64,000 bases of DNA from NCBI GenBank assembly GCA_031002005.1, contig CM061920.1:112458095-112522094 (forward strand). Direction: 5' to 3'. A program made the position numbers and the translations under genes. The notes under the pieces are model-generated. The model was not told where the DNA came from. It did not search any database and saw nothing but the letters and a program-made list of their open reading frames with translations. Shown here one piece after another: positions 32,421-42,828 of the stretch. Position 1 is the first letter of the stretch; the number at the start of each line of letters is the position of its first letter. Source of the stretch: Vandiemenella viatica. Taxonomy: Eukaryota > Arthropoda > Insecta > Orthoptera > Morabidae.

Positions 32421-32789
32421 TTTTTTCCCAATTAGTTGGCTCTGTTTTTACTTTTTCTTCAAACAATTCATACCTATTTGGATATATGCAAAGGCTAGAT
32501 ATGTGTGCCTTGATTGTAGAAAGTTTAGGAAAACACAGTTTGAATGATAAATCAACTATTTCAGTCCAGATTTAAGTGCAACATAAAAGCATAAATGTGG
32601 CCTAGGATTTTTAATATTCTAGTTGCTGTTGTTAGCATTGCTGCTTTCACTAACTGATTGAAGAGCTAAAGTTTCAATTACGTTATCATGTAACGAATGT
32701 CAAGATTAACTTATTTCACTAACAAATACCAAACCAGTTCCAATTAAAAAAGATAGATTTTCAAAACCTTCTTTCTTAGTATAAAATAG
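32421..32789. other. Interval with no recognised feature
   Basis: AT-rich, nothing assigned. Confidence 0.35.
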
Positions 32790-33489
32790 CATGGTAGCAG
32801 TAATGGCAAAAAGAACTAGGAAATAAAATTCAAATACCCGTCCGGCATTGAGATCTCGATTTAAAATGTTGTCTCAAAATGTTTCCAGGCAAACGCCAGG
32901 ATGACTGCTGCAAGAAGCAATGGCTGCATTTGTTGCTGTTCTTGTCCCGATATCTCCTCCGTCATTAATAAGCTCGACGGCAATGAAGCGTAAAGCCATA
33001 ATAATTAAGAATAGTTAAAGTATAAAACAGAAGAGTGTATTTGCGTTTTAAAGAGAAGAAATTATATTTTTAACATACTATCAATCCATATCACCATAAC
33101 TGAAATTCTTAAATGTGGAGAAAGTTCTTTCTTTGTAGTAAAAATAATGTACTTCATAGAAGGCAGATCCTTCATTTGTCCTTCACGAAACCACATTACA
33201 GCCCAATATACTTTTTATTGACATCTCAATGATATAATTTGGTTAGTTTAAAAACATTATTCGTTATTGGGTCGGTTCAGCAGTCATAGAAAATTCTCAT
33301 TCCCTTTATTTGTAGCGCTCATTGTATGTAGCATTTAACATTAATTTACAGACCGAAACGGTAGTTATAACATACTGTTATCATTTTGTAAGCGATTCTA
33401 ACCTAGTAGTCGGGGGGGGGGGGGGTCTAGGGGGCTCAAGCCCCCCCCCCTAAAAGCATCTAAGTCCACCCCCGACATTGTATTTTTGG

Positions 33490-33520
<31 letters not shown>

Positions 33521-34450
33521 AGCTTTACAGATTCGAGGCTCGAGGAGGCTATAAAGACTACCCCATGGCCGACTAAAGCCCCCCCCCCAAACCAAAATCA
33601 ACTGAAGGCAAGCCCTCTGAAACAAAATTCTCTCAAGTCAAGCCCCCTCCCCCAAACCAAAGTCCGCTCAAGCCCCCCCCCCCCAAAAAGAAATCCTGGG
33701 TCCGCCCCTGATAGTAGTATTCCTGTCAAAACATTTAACAGTTACAAAATTTCTATTTTACATTATGTAGTCAAGATTCCAATGAAGGAAGATGTAAATC
33801 CATCTTGGGTATGACGAGAGAGATGTCCGAAGTCAAAATGAAACGAAATATACAGGCGAGTTGCGCTATAGGTCTATTTCATCGTTACGCTAAAATAGAT
33901 TGAAATTACTTGCTTTACGTGTCCCATATATGTATCATAGAAACCGCTGGAGTAGATAACGTATATTGGATGTCAACATGGCAGTATGGAAAATATTTAT
34001 TGACAAGACAGGTTCATAAAATAGAAACATGCTCAAAAAGTAATTTTTTTCGCTTTTGCTCCAAGTAGTACAATTACTTGACAGTAATTACATAAAAGCT
34101 TTCATTGGGAAGCAAAGCTGACCGGTAGCGTGGTTTGTTTGGTTTGCGTCCTCGCGAATACGGGCGAGTTGCAGCATAGATCCATTTAATCGTTACGCTA
34201 AAATAGATTGAAATTACTTGCTTTTCGTGTCCCATACGAGTGTCATAGAAACCTCTGGGGTAAATAACGTTTATTCTAAGTCAACACACGGCAGTATAGA
34301 AAAATTAACTGCTAGTGTACTTATTTCGTTTTTCCTTAACTGCGAGTTCCATTTTTTTCTTCGTGTTTTGAATTAATTGTACCTATTTGCTGGTGGTGGT
34401 ATCTAGTGATGGAATTATGAAATACTGAAGAAGAGTTATTCACTTGTCTA
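32790..34450 (-). repeat. R1 repeat, copy 2 (inverted), with MITE insertion
   Basis: The reverse complement of this block follows copy 1 (1470-6830 without the Jockey element), including two of the ~310-bp units and the region of 6030-6800. A 300-bp MITE interrupts it at 33411-33710. Confidence 0.7.
33411..33710 (-). mobile_element. hAT-type MITE (CAGGGGCGGA ends) in R1 copy 2
   Basis: The minus strand starts CAGGGGCGGACCCAGG and is dominated by G/C homopolymer runs and a long poly-T tract. Flanking 8-mers ctagtagt (33403-33410) and atagtagt (33711-33718) match 7/8, and R1 copy 1 shows the uninterrupted site (ggaatactactagg, near 6138). The far end has lost about 13 bp. Same family as 46096-46378. 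Confidence 0.82.
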
Positions 34451-34489
34451 ATTTGCAACCAAAGATGTTACACGTATCGTCAATGTGAG

Positions 34490-34690
34490 GTCACTTCCTG
34501 ATGCCGTGGAGTGGGTGGATTTTTCGGCTCGGCATCGGGTGTACCCACAGACGCACGTCAGCAAAGTGCCCTTCATTGATGCTTTGTTTCGTTAATTGGT
34601 CGACGATTTTACTGTGTATTATTCCTACGTGACCTTTGATCCAGAGAAAGTGTACTTGTATGCCATCTGAAGAGCGAGAACGAAAATAAT
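34490..34690 (-). pseudogene. RNase H fragment of a non-LTR retrotransposon
   Basis: The minus strand encodes VHFLWIKGHVGIIHSKIVDQ followed by LTKQSINEG, the C-terminal part of an RNase H domain (family motif W-x-GH-x-G...D.L.K) of I/Loa-type non-LTR elements. The frame then runs into a segment shared with 25630-25690 at another breakpoint. Only this piece is present. Confidence 0.55.
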
Positions 34691-35183
34691 ATGGGACTTA
34701 TTCAATGAAAGTAGAAATATATAATAATTGAATTAAAATATAACACCGCAGCAAAACAACAGAAAGTATTTGAACGAGAACCAACCAATTTTGACCGTGA
34801 ACTGAGGCTGACAGGTAATGCGAACAAAATACTATACGGTTAAGAATGTTTGTTGACAATGGGACAAGAAGATTTTTGAATGTAATGCTGGGATTTTTGA
34901 CATGGTGAAGATAGAAAGGTGTTCTATAAAAACAGAACATCAAGAAGTGGAAGTTTTTCATGAAAATGAAGTAGGCGAAAGTGACGGAGCAAATATGCTT
35001 GCAAAAGACCACGGAGGAAGGAAATATATGGAGGGGAATTGACGTTAAATCTGTGAAGCAGGCTCTAAACTCTCGCACATGCGCAGTGGCGGCAGCGGTG
35101 ATACGATCCCAAACAAATGCGGTGTTCACATTGTGTTAGATGCTGTGATTATTTCATTTTGTAATGTGTATAAGTGTTTTATA

Positions 35184-35254
35184 ATGCCATCTTGTGTTGC
35201 ATACGGTTGCACAAATAGGCAAGAGAGGAAAGAACCTGGAATATCATTTCATAA
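35184..35254 (+). CDS. THAP zinc-finger first exon
   Basis: The ATG at 35184 opens a 71-nt exon encoding MPSCVAYGC...KEPGISFH, the N-terminal half of a THAP C2CH finger including the first two Cys ligands. The exon ends at a strong donor, AA|GTAAGT (35255-35260), the usual position of the first intron in THAP genes. The downstream exon was not identified; the rest of the element is non-coding as far as can be seen. It may supply a DNA-binding domain by splicing, or be a leftover of the autonomous element. Confidence 0.7.
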
Positions 35255-35989
35255 GTAAGTTGCATTGTAATTATTGTTGTTGAAGTGAGCAGTGGGAACT
35301 GCAAACTTTGGTGCCTGTCTATAAATATTTAGTCATAGCTCTCAATAGGATGACTTTGTTTTCAAATTTTTGTTGGTATATTGTAGAAAATCAGCATACC
35401 TTGCTATTTTGCACATAATAGACTAGCATTACTTTTTAACGAGTGTTGAAAATAAGATTTAAAGGGGTGTGTTTTACATCGCGATTCAGTGAATTTAGTA
35501 TTGTGCTTTCTTTCGTCACGTTGCAGTTTATACTGACAGTGTATGGTGAAATCAAATGTGTTAAATTATGCTATACAATCTAGGAATCTTGATGAAGCAA
35601 AAGATGTTGTTACTGCAAATATGCGATTCAAATACGCGTGTGTGGGTATGTCTACATAGTTTGATTCTGTAGTGGCAATTTAATGGAGATTGTGGTTAGG
35701 TTTAAATGCAGTCTGTACCAGAATGGTTTTGTTGTTCCATAAGGGACAAAGAATTTATCAATTACTGTTAGTTATTTCATGAGAACCAAGTTAGTGACAA
35801 AACGTGTATCGCGATATAAACTGCTTCCAGGTATTCCCAATTAAACTTACGATGTATGGTAACAAGATAACTATTTTTATTCTGATCTAGGTCGCATTTC
35901 AACCTAACTCAAGTGGTAGTAAAAAAAACTGAAATGTCCATTCTGCATGTCTACCATTGTGGCTTTGGCAGAATTAATTTTTGATCCAG

Positions 35990-36250
35990 GTCGCATATCA
36001 ACCCAATCCCAGTATATCCCGAAAACTAAGCAAGACATAGAAAATTTTTATTCTTTATTTTCGATTTGTCTCGTCGTTTTAAATAAGAATCCGTCATCAA
36101 ATTTGACTTTGACCAGTTTTTTCTTCTGAATTTAAACCAACAACATTTCACGTTTGAGACAGAATATCTCGGAAACTAAGCACGATATCAAAAATTTTAT
36201 TCTTGATTGTTTATTTGTCTCATCGAGTAACATAAAAATCCATCACCAGA
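35990..36250 (-). repeat. 150-bp tandem units inside THAP transposon 2
   Basis: Minus-strand units at about 36024 and 36174 (spacing 150) match those at 12343-12644. Confidence 0.7.
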
Positions 36251-36419
36251 TTGCGGCGTTACGTTTATCCTAGAGTCCCCTTGAGGTTTTTGTACATATA
36301 CCCCGTGTCTGTATTGGTTCGGCCTAGCCCCCCACTCCTCCTTCACCCAGCTTCACTTCAATGCGTGGTGAAGGTCTCTTGCGTCGTCTCCATATATTTC
36401 CTTCCTCCATGCAAAACAC

Positions 36420-37920
36420 AGTGTTTCAAAGAAGTTAATTTTGGAAAATGAAGAATAAATTAAAGTAGAGTATGATGAGAAAATAGATTTTCATATAGAA
36501 AATTATCAACTACAAGTAAGCTATAACATATATAAAAAAGAAGAGTTTTTTTTATGAATAATGACGACGAAGATTATCGATAAATGAATTTGGAATAAGC
36601 AGAAAAGGGAAGCATGCATACTAAATGATAATATGTTAAAAGGAAAATAGGAGAATAAACAATGAAAGAGGATAGTTTTAAGCCACGGGGGTACAACAAT
36701 ATTAACTGAAACAGGCCCACCATGAACAGGCGTGCCAGGCATGCACCGCACCGGGCGGCACATCCATGGTGGCAAATCGAACGATCGATTGTCACCGCCC
36801 CGAAAGTTGCCTTCATTGTCGTTGTCGGGGATGGAGGTCGCCCTTTTAGCATGATTTTACGTCCCCCCGAAACTAAGCATAGATAGCTGTAGTTAAACAG
36901 GAGGTGGCATAATCGGTTTTGCACAAGGGCGTTGAAACAGCTAGCGACGGGCCTGGACTGAAATGAAATATGATCACATGCAACATACACAGAATCTGGA
37001 TCTTAATCCTCTGAATTTGAAACGAGAAAATAATTAGTAATAGAAGTAAGGATTTACGAAGATAGTTTTTATTTTTTGCCAGGAAGAAATGAAGTCGACA
37101 GTAACCTATCGATTGTATCAGCTGCAGGGAACGGGCATTATTATTAACAATGAACCAGAAGCGAGAGTTTACAAAGAAGCACACTCACGGTAACATAATA
37201 TTACAATAAACTAGATGCGAGAGTTGACAGCGAAGCAGACAAATTGTAAAGTATGATTTGGAAGCAAGGAATTATGACTTTAAGGACAGATGGAAGTTTT
37301 TGGATCACTAGAATAACAAAGAATTAATGCATAATGAAAAGAAAGAATACAAATAAGGACTGATATGGGTGCAAGTGTTTACACAATGATATGTGAAGAA
37401 TAATACTGTGAATCATGACTGAAATATTCAAGAGATTATTGAGAAAGGAGCACAGCATGATAACTGAGGAGTAGGGGGAAGAAACTAGAAGAAAGCATGA
37501 TAAAAGGGACAATTGCATCTGATTCTGCTGAAAATGTAGCAAAACACTTATTATTTGGCTAAGAAAGTTTTTAATATTTACTGTGGGTCTGATTTTTATA
37601 AAGTTGATTAATTGCCATCTAATATATATATATATATATATATATTTATTAAAAAAAATTCCACCTTTCTTTTTAACTTTCATAAGTAACAAAATAGTTG
37701 TTATCCACATTAGCACTAAATAGTAGCCTATTGACCTACCATCTTAAGTTTGTTTCGAAATCCATTAGCTTAAGTTTTTTATTCATTGGTTCTTAAGTAG
37801 TTTAATTACCTAGTCGTTTTTCATAAAACTTCAATCAAATTAAGTATATATAACAATTCAACAGTTAGTCGAGTATAGCGCCTATCATATTTAGTAAAAA
37901 ACGTTAAAAAATATAGTATA
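36420..37920. other. Interval with no recognised gene
   Basis: AT-rich. Includes a TA dinucleotide microsatellite near 37622-37645. A gcaccgggcggcac stretch near 36745 looks like a decayed hAT-type end. Confidence 0.4.
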
Positions 37921-37992
37921 AACTTTATAAGACTACTTTATCAAATAAATTTAAGGTTTGTTTAGAAGAAGGTTGAAGAATTTGGGAAAATC

Positions 37993-38427
37993 ATGACTGG
38001 AAACTGTGGCGCCTGTCGTAGGTACGTTGCGAAGGGGATGGGTTGTAGTTGGTGTAAGAAGTGGTTTCACTGGGCATGTGGGGAAGAGGAAACGGGGGAA
38101 ATAAATGAGGCTCTCCCATGGTTTTGTTCACTGTGTGTTAGGGATGATAGGATGTGGGAGATGGGTGAAACGATTAGGGAGTTGCGTGAAAGGATCAGGG
38201 TTCTTGAGGCTCGTCCTGTGGAGGCTCAGCCTCTGCAGACGTGGTCTGTGGTGGCCTCGCCTGTGGAGGTTCAGCCTGTGGAGGCTCAGACTGCACAGGC
38301 ACAGCCTGTGGGGGCTGAGCTTGTCGAGGCTCAAGCTGTAGAGGCAGAAAGTGGAGATAGTGGGTTGGAGGAAGTTGATAAGGATGGGTGGGAGCTGGTA
38401 ACAGGTCGTAGGAGAATCATAGGTTAA
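37993..38427 (+). CDS. CR1-like ORF1a: PHD-finger protein (144 aa)
   Basis: The N-terminus is a complete C4HC3 PHD finger: C5, C8, C18, C21, H26, C29, C45 and C48, with the aromatic WFHWAC core. In CR1-group elements such fingers sit at the start of ORF1 and are thought to contact chromatin or nucleic acid. A Glu/Arg-rich helical segment (residues 55-70) and a degenerate pentapeptide repeat of VEAQP type (about residues 70-115) follow. The ORF ends at TAA 38425-38427, only four bases before the ATG of the next ORF. In related elements PHD and esterase domains often lie in one ORF; here they are split. Confidence 0.85.
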   Translation: MTGNCGACRRYVAKGMGCSWCKKWFHWACGEEETGEINEALPWFCSLCVRDDRMWEMGETIRELRERIRVLEARPVEAQPLQTWSVVASPVEVQPVEAQTAQAQPVGAELVEAQAVEAESGDSGLEEVDKDGWELVTGRRRIIG

Positions 38428-38431
38428 CAGG

Positions 38432-39136
38432 ATGAACAAGCCAGACACTTCAGTAATTGTGGGAAAAAATAGGTTTGACCTGTTGCCAGAGTCAGGAGGA
38501 GAAGAGCCTCATGTAGATGTAGGAGTAGGAGTAGGTAAGATGCAGCAGACCTTTAGGAATAAGGGCGTGCAGGGCAAGAATAGGAAAAAAAGGGTTCTGC
38601 TGCTAGGTAGTAGCCATGGGAGAGGTGTAGGCCCTCTTCTGCAGGATCAGTTAGGTACAGGATATCAGGTCACAAGCTTTTTCAAACCTAGTGCAACATT
38701 AGGCCAGGTAATAGAGGATATAGGTTCCCTTTGTAGGAGTTTCACCAAGGATGATAGAGTAGTGATAGTGGGAGGTGCGGGAAATAGTATTGATAGAAAC
38801 GCGAGTTATAGTATAGAGAGTGACCTGAGGAAGGTGGTGAAGGAGGCACAGCATACCAGGGTGGAGCTCATGCAGGTCCTGAGTCGCCATGACCGTCCAC
38901 AATTGAACTATGCTGTGAGGCGGGTTAATGTGGAAACGGAAGTGCTACTTGGGAAAGGCATTAGTTCTGTGTTGGGGGTTGTGCCTGTGAACACCATTGG
39001 TAGGTGGGGTTTCACTAGGCACGGCCTACACCTAAATAGAAGGGGGAAGGGAGTACTTTCTGAGTTGTTAGCTAAAGCAGTGAGGGAGCCCGTTTCCAGT
39101 GATGATGGGGTCAGGACTGTGCCTTTTTTAGGTTAG
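38432..39136 (+). CDS. CR1-like ORF1b: SGNH/GDSL esterase-like protein (234 aa)
   Basis: After a ~50-residue linker the protein has the block I motif LLLGSSHGRG (Ser at 60/61), then VVIVGGAGNSID (Gly and Asn of block III, N118) and a C-terminal block TRHGLHLNRRGK (H200). Together these are the marks of the esterase domain found in CR1/L2-group ORF1 proteins, which probably acts on lipids or in particle assembly. The position of the usual catalytic Asp before the last His is occupied by H197, so activity is doubtful. The ORF is intact. It lies 4 nt after ORF1a and 59 nt before ORF2. Confidence 0.82.
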   Translation: MNKPDTSVIVGKNRFDLLPESGGEEPHVDVGVGVGKMQQTFRNKGVQGKNRKKRVLLLGSSHGRGVGPLLQDQLGTGYQVTSFFKPSATLGQVIEDIGSLCRSFTKDDRVVIVGGAGNSIDRNASYSIESDLRKVVKEAQHTRVELMQVLSRHDRPQLNYAVRRVNVETEVLLGKGISSVLGVVPVNTIGRWGFTRHGLHLNRRGKGVLSELLAKAVREPVSSDDGVRTVPFLG

Positions 39137-39195
39137 GGGCTGCTGGTGAAGGGACAGAAATAGATTATCAAAGTGATACTGATTGCAGATTCGCG

Positions 39196-42096
39196 ATGGG
39201 GAAAGTCACAGATATTAAAGAAATAGATGAAATGGCTGAAACAATAACTGACTGCGTTAAAAGTGGGAAAGAGGAGATAAATTCTGAAAATGTAAAGCCA
39301 ATAGTAAGGGTGTTAATGGTAAACTGTAGAAGTATAATGAACAAAGTAATCGAATTTGCAAACTTAATAGAGATGCATGAACCACAAATAATAATTGGGG
39401 TAGAGAGTTGGTTAAAAGAAGAAGTACTAGACAGTGAGGTTTTTCCTGATGGTTACAGAGTGTACCGCAGAGATCGAGGAGCAATTGGTGGAGGAGTCTT
39501 CATACTAGTTAGCAAAAACTACCATAGTTCACTGGCATTCATAGATCAAGACCATGAGTTACTTGGGGTAGATTTCTGGGGTAGTAAAAAAGAAAAAATC
39601 AGAGTGTTGGCTGTTTACCGCAGTGGAAGAATGACAGAAGAGGATGAGGCTCTTGGGGAGAAATTAAATTCATACTCAGATTTCAGAGGTGAGAATAGAA
39701 TGATCATCATCGGCGGAGATTTAAATTTACCAGGTGTAAACTGGGAAGGGAATAAGATAAATAACACAAGGGAACAAAGATTTGCAAATATCTTAATAAG
39801 GGAAGGAGGATTTACACAAGTGGTTGAGCAAAACACTAGGGGACAAAATATTTTGGATATATTTCTAATTAAGCCCGATGAAAACCTTTTGAGGTATCAA
39901 GTAACTGAAGGAATAAGTGATCATGAAGCAGTTCTGATGGATATTAGAGGATTCAGTAAACCAGCAGCCAAAATTGAAGGGGGAAATAGGTACAATTATA
40001 AAAAGGCACAGGTTTCAAATTTGAGGAGATATTTCAGAGAACAATTCAGCAAATGGAAGGAAGGCTCAGGTACAGTAGAGTCAAGGTGGAAAGAGTTCAA
40101 GGAGATAATAAGAAAGGGGGAAGAAAAATTTATTCCAAAGCAAAAAATAAAGAGAAGTAGAGATCCTATGTACTATAATAGGGAAGTGAGGAGGTTAAAG
40201 AGGTTGGTAAGAAAAGAACATAACAGAGTTAAGAGACAGCAGGGTAGTAGGGAATATTTAAAACAACTAAACAAGGACTTAATAACAGCAAAGAAAATGG
40301 CCAAAGATGGGTTTATGAAGAGTATTGTCAGTGCAGGGGGACCATTGACTGATGCATCTAGAAATTTCTATGGCTATATCAGGAAACTGAGGGGAAGGGA
40401 GGATGTAGAGACACTTATAGATAAGGATGGAGAAGAAGTTACTGACGATTTGAAAAAGGCAGAGATTTTAAGTAACTGGTTCAGAGAAAGCATTAGGGAA
40501 AATGAATCAGAAACAGGAGGGTCTAATTCGGAGAACGAGCTTAACAACACAATTAGAAATGACGATAGTAAAAAATTTGATATCCATCCTGAGGAAATCA
40601 TGAAGGAAATAAGAAAGCTGAAAAAACATAAAGGGGCTGGTGAAGATAATATTACTACAGATATCTTAAAGATAGCCGGATGTGACATTGTACCTTATCT
40701 TGAAATATTATTTAAATTGAGTCTAGACACTTGCTGCTTACCACAGGACTGGAAAAGTGCAATAGTAGTACCGGTACATAAGGGAGGGGTGAGAAATAGA
40801 GTTGAGAATTACAGGCCAATCAGTTTGACATCAGTGGTAGGTAAATTAATGGAAAGATTGATATGCAACCACATCAGAAATATATGTGAGGAACGTAATT
40901 GGTTTTCAAGCAGGCAACATGGTTTCAGGCAAGGATATTCATGCGAATCTCAGTTGGTGGGATATATGCAAGATATTTCAGATGAAATGGACAAGGGAGG
41001 CCAAATTGATAGTGTAGCACTAGATCTGTCTAAGGCGTTTGACAGAGTAAGCCATAAAATGGTAGTAAATAAGGTAAAAACCATTGGAGTGGATAAGAAA
41101 GTGATTTGCTGGGTAGAAGAATTTTTAAAAGGTAGAAAACAGAAAGTTAGGGTAGGAAATGTAGTATCAAAAGAAGTGGAAGTAAAAATGGGTGTGCCAC
41201 AGGGTAGCGTATTGGGACCATTGCTATTCATTATTCTAATGAATAATTGTGTTGCCTGTTTACTATCTGAAATTAGATTGTTTGCAGATGACATAATGCT
41301 GTATAAAAGAATCAAAACGATAGAGGATTGTAAACAGTTGCAGGGTGATCTGGACAGGATATCTAATTGGGTTAGTAAACATGGAATGAAGATAAATGCA
41401 AAGAAGAGTCAGCTTATTAGATACACAAATAAAAAACAAAAGGTTAATTATGAATATAAGGTGGGGAAAGAATTGCTTGCTGAAGACTTGAAATGCAAAT
41501 ATCTTGGAATTACTTTTGATAACAAACTTAACTGGGCAGGACACATAGGACAGGTGGTAGGAAAAGGTTTCAGAGTTCTGCACTTGTTGGAGAGAGTTAT
41601 GAGGGGATGTACGAGAGAAGTCAAGGAATTGGGTTACAAAACTTTGGTCAGACCATTGCTCGAATATGGTAGTGTAGTATGGGACCCTCATTTTACGTAT
41701 CAAATACAGGAGTTGGAGAGGGTGCAAAGAAGGGCTGCTAGATTTGTTTCTGGAAATTATCGCAGAATGCAATCAGTGACGGATATGATAAAGGAGCTGG
41801 AATGGGATTCATTGCAAGACAGGAGGAGGATGAGGAGGGTCATGGGAGTGTACAGGGCATATACTGGTGATGAGGCATGGAAAGATATTGCAGTAGGTAT
41901 GAAAAGTAGTGCATGGAAGGGAAAAGATGACCATGACCACAAGCTGGCACTCGATTTCAGGCACAAGGGTGTAGGAAGATTCTCTTTTTTAGGTAAGGGT
42001 GTCAGGGATTGGAATGAGTTACCAAGAGAAACGATGAATAATTTACCGAAAACTTTGAAGGAATTTAAAGAAAAAATTTGTAGAGGGCAAATGTAG
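39196..42096 (+). CDS. CR1-like ORF2: endonuclease-reverse transcriptase (966 aa)
   Basis: Intact over 966 codons. The endonuclease domain shows VNCRSIMNKV (N43), IIIGVESWL (catalytic Glu), YRRDRGAIGGGV, IIIGGDLNLPGVNWEG and SDHEAVLMDI. The reverse transcriptase has KHKGAGEDNI, NYRPISLTSVVGKLMERL, FSSRQHGFRQGYSCES, LDLSKAFDRVSH, GVPQGSVLGPLLF and the FADD box at residues 696-699, followed by KCKYLGITFDNKLNW. The C-terminal ~200 residues (EYGSVVWDP, RVQRRAARFV, DWNELP) are typical of CR1/L2-type ORF2; no RNase H. The protein mediates target-primed reverse transcription. The intact frame suggests recent activity. Confidence 0.93.
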   Translation: MGKVTDIKEIDEMAETITDCVKSGKEEINSENVKPIVRVLMVNCRSIMNKVIEFANLIEMHEPQIIIGVESWLKEEVLDSEVFPDGYRVYRRDRGAIGGGVFILVSKNYHSSLAFIDQDHELLGVDFWGSKKEKIRVLAVYRSGRMTEEDEALGEKLNSYSDFRGENRMIIIGGDLNLPGVNWEGNKINNTREQRFANILIREGGFTQVVEQNTRGQNILDIFLIKPDENLLRYQVTEGISDHEAVLMDIRGFSKPAAKIEGGNRYNYKKAQVSNLRRYFREQFSKWKEGSGTVESRWKEFKEIIRKGEEKFIPKQKIKRSRDPMYYNREVRRLKRLVRKEHNRVKRQQGSREYLKQLNKDLITAKKMAKDGFMKSIVSAGGPLTDASRNFYGYIRKLRGREDVETLIDKDGEEVTDDLKKAEILSNWFRESIRENESETGGSNSENELNNTIRNDDSKKFDIHPEEIMKEIRKLKKHKGAGEDNITTDILKIAGCDIVPYLEILFKLSLDTCCLPQDWKSAIVVPVHKGGVRNRVENYRPISLTSVVGKLMERLICNHIRNICEERNWFSSRQHGFRQGYSCESQLVGYMQDISDEMDKGGQIDSVALDLSKAFDRVSHKMVVNKVKTIGVDKKVICWVEEFLKGRKQKVRVGNVVSKEVEVKMGVPQGSVLGPLLFIILMNNCVACLLSEIRLFADDIMLYKRIKTIEDCKQLQGDLDRISNWVSKHGMKINAKKSQLIRYTNKKQKVNYEYKVGKELLAEDLKCKYLGITFDNKLNWAGHIGQVVGKGFRVLHLLERVMRGCTREVKELGYKTLVRPLLEYGSVVWDPHFTYQIQELERVQRRAARFVSGNYRRMQSVTDMIKELEWDSLQDRRRMRRVMGVYRAYTGDEAWKDIAVGMKSSAWKGKDDHDHKLALDFRHKGVGRFSFLGKGVRDWNELPRETMNNLPKTLKEFKEKICRGQM

Positions 42097-42199
42097 GTGG
42101 GTGCAGGATAGGGGGAAGATAGCTGTGTAGGGAAATTGCCACCGGAGCCTGTGCTCCATTGCAATTAAATTAAATTAAAAAAAAAAAAAAAAAAAATTA

Positions 42200-42685
42200 A
42201 AAAACCAAACATGAATGCCTATTTACTAGATTACCCTAAATCAAATAAAACATTGTTAATTTAAAGCTTTACAGTGTGAAAAAATGACTTAAAATATTAG
42301 ATATTTAAATGTGACTGTTGAAATGATTTAAAGCCTTGTAGACTGAAATGGACAGTGATACTGTTTGTGCTCTTCTTTGTATAATTTTCAGCAAATGAGT
42401 TGGATACTGATAAAGTGTATTTACCAATTGAATTTGGACAATAAGTTCATATTTTGAGGCCTGAGATTGACAAATGCTTGGGGTATGTCAGACAATTTGT
42501 ATGAAAAGTAACAAATAAATAGATGATTGCAACTTATTATTTATTATGTCATAATGTGGGGCAGATGTAAAATTATCAATAATCAGCCATTAATTTCTTC
42601 TTTTTCTTATTTTTATTCTCAAATCATAAACATCAAAATACACAGTTAAACATTGTTCAAACTAGCATCTTTAAAAACATTTCGC
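42200..42685. other. Interval with no recognised feature
   Basis: AT-rich, nothing assigned. Confidence 0.35.
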
Positions 42686-42689
42686 CTAT

Positions 42690-42825
42690 TACACCGACTA
42701 TAGGGGCCCTCAGGCCATGAAGCCAAGATTACGCCCATTGTCGCCTGGCCATTTTGTAGAGCTAAAAAAAAAGGTCGCCCATTTTACCCCGGGCCTGAAA
42801 TTCCTAGCGCCGGCCCTGGGCACAT
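42690..42825. mobile_element. MITE-like fragment (hAT-type end)
   Basis: Contains gagctaaaaaaaaaggtcgc, similar to the cores of the MITEs at 20141-20422 and 61880-62105, and ends gcgccggccctg, the reverse of a CAGGGCCGGCGC-type terminus. Target duplication not resolved. Confidence 0.45.
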
Positions 42826-42828
42826 AGG

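Larger units (their letters stand above)
35010..36411 (+). mobile_element. THAP-bearing TIR transposon, copy 2
   Basis: About 1.4 kb, inverted relative to copy 1. Ends CACGGAGGAAGGAAATATAT and, reverse-complemented, CATGGAGGAAGGAAATATAT. Flanking 8-mers caaaagac (35002-35009) and caaaacac (36412-36419) match 7/8. Holds the THAP exon with an intact donor and the 150-bp tandem units near the far end. No catalytic domain seen. Confidence 0.8.
37930..42197 (+). mobile_element. CR1-like non-LTR retrotransposon, full-length
   Basis: Three consecutive intact ORFs (PHD-finger, SGNH-like and endonuclease-RT proteins) followed by the family 3' end tgtgctccattgcaattaaa and a (TTAAA)n/poly-A tail. The 5' boundary is not fixed by the sequence; the start given is approximate. 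At least seven other copies or fragments occur in this window. No target duplication was seen, as is usual in the CR1 group. Confidence 0.9.

Noticed and set aside
34698..35129. 143-codon minus-strand ORF next to THAP transposon 2
   Set aside because: It crosses the transposon terminus and has low-complexity Phe/Leu/Ser content; most likely chance.
37993..42096. Operon-like run of three ORFs suggesting a prokaryotic or viral locus
   Set aside because: The domains (PHD, SGNH, APE-RT) and the 3' tail are those of a CR1-group retrotransposon; there are no bacterial ribosome binding sites or other prokaryotic genes.
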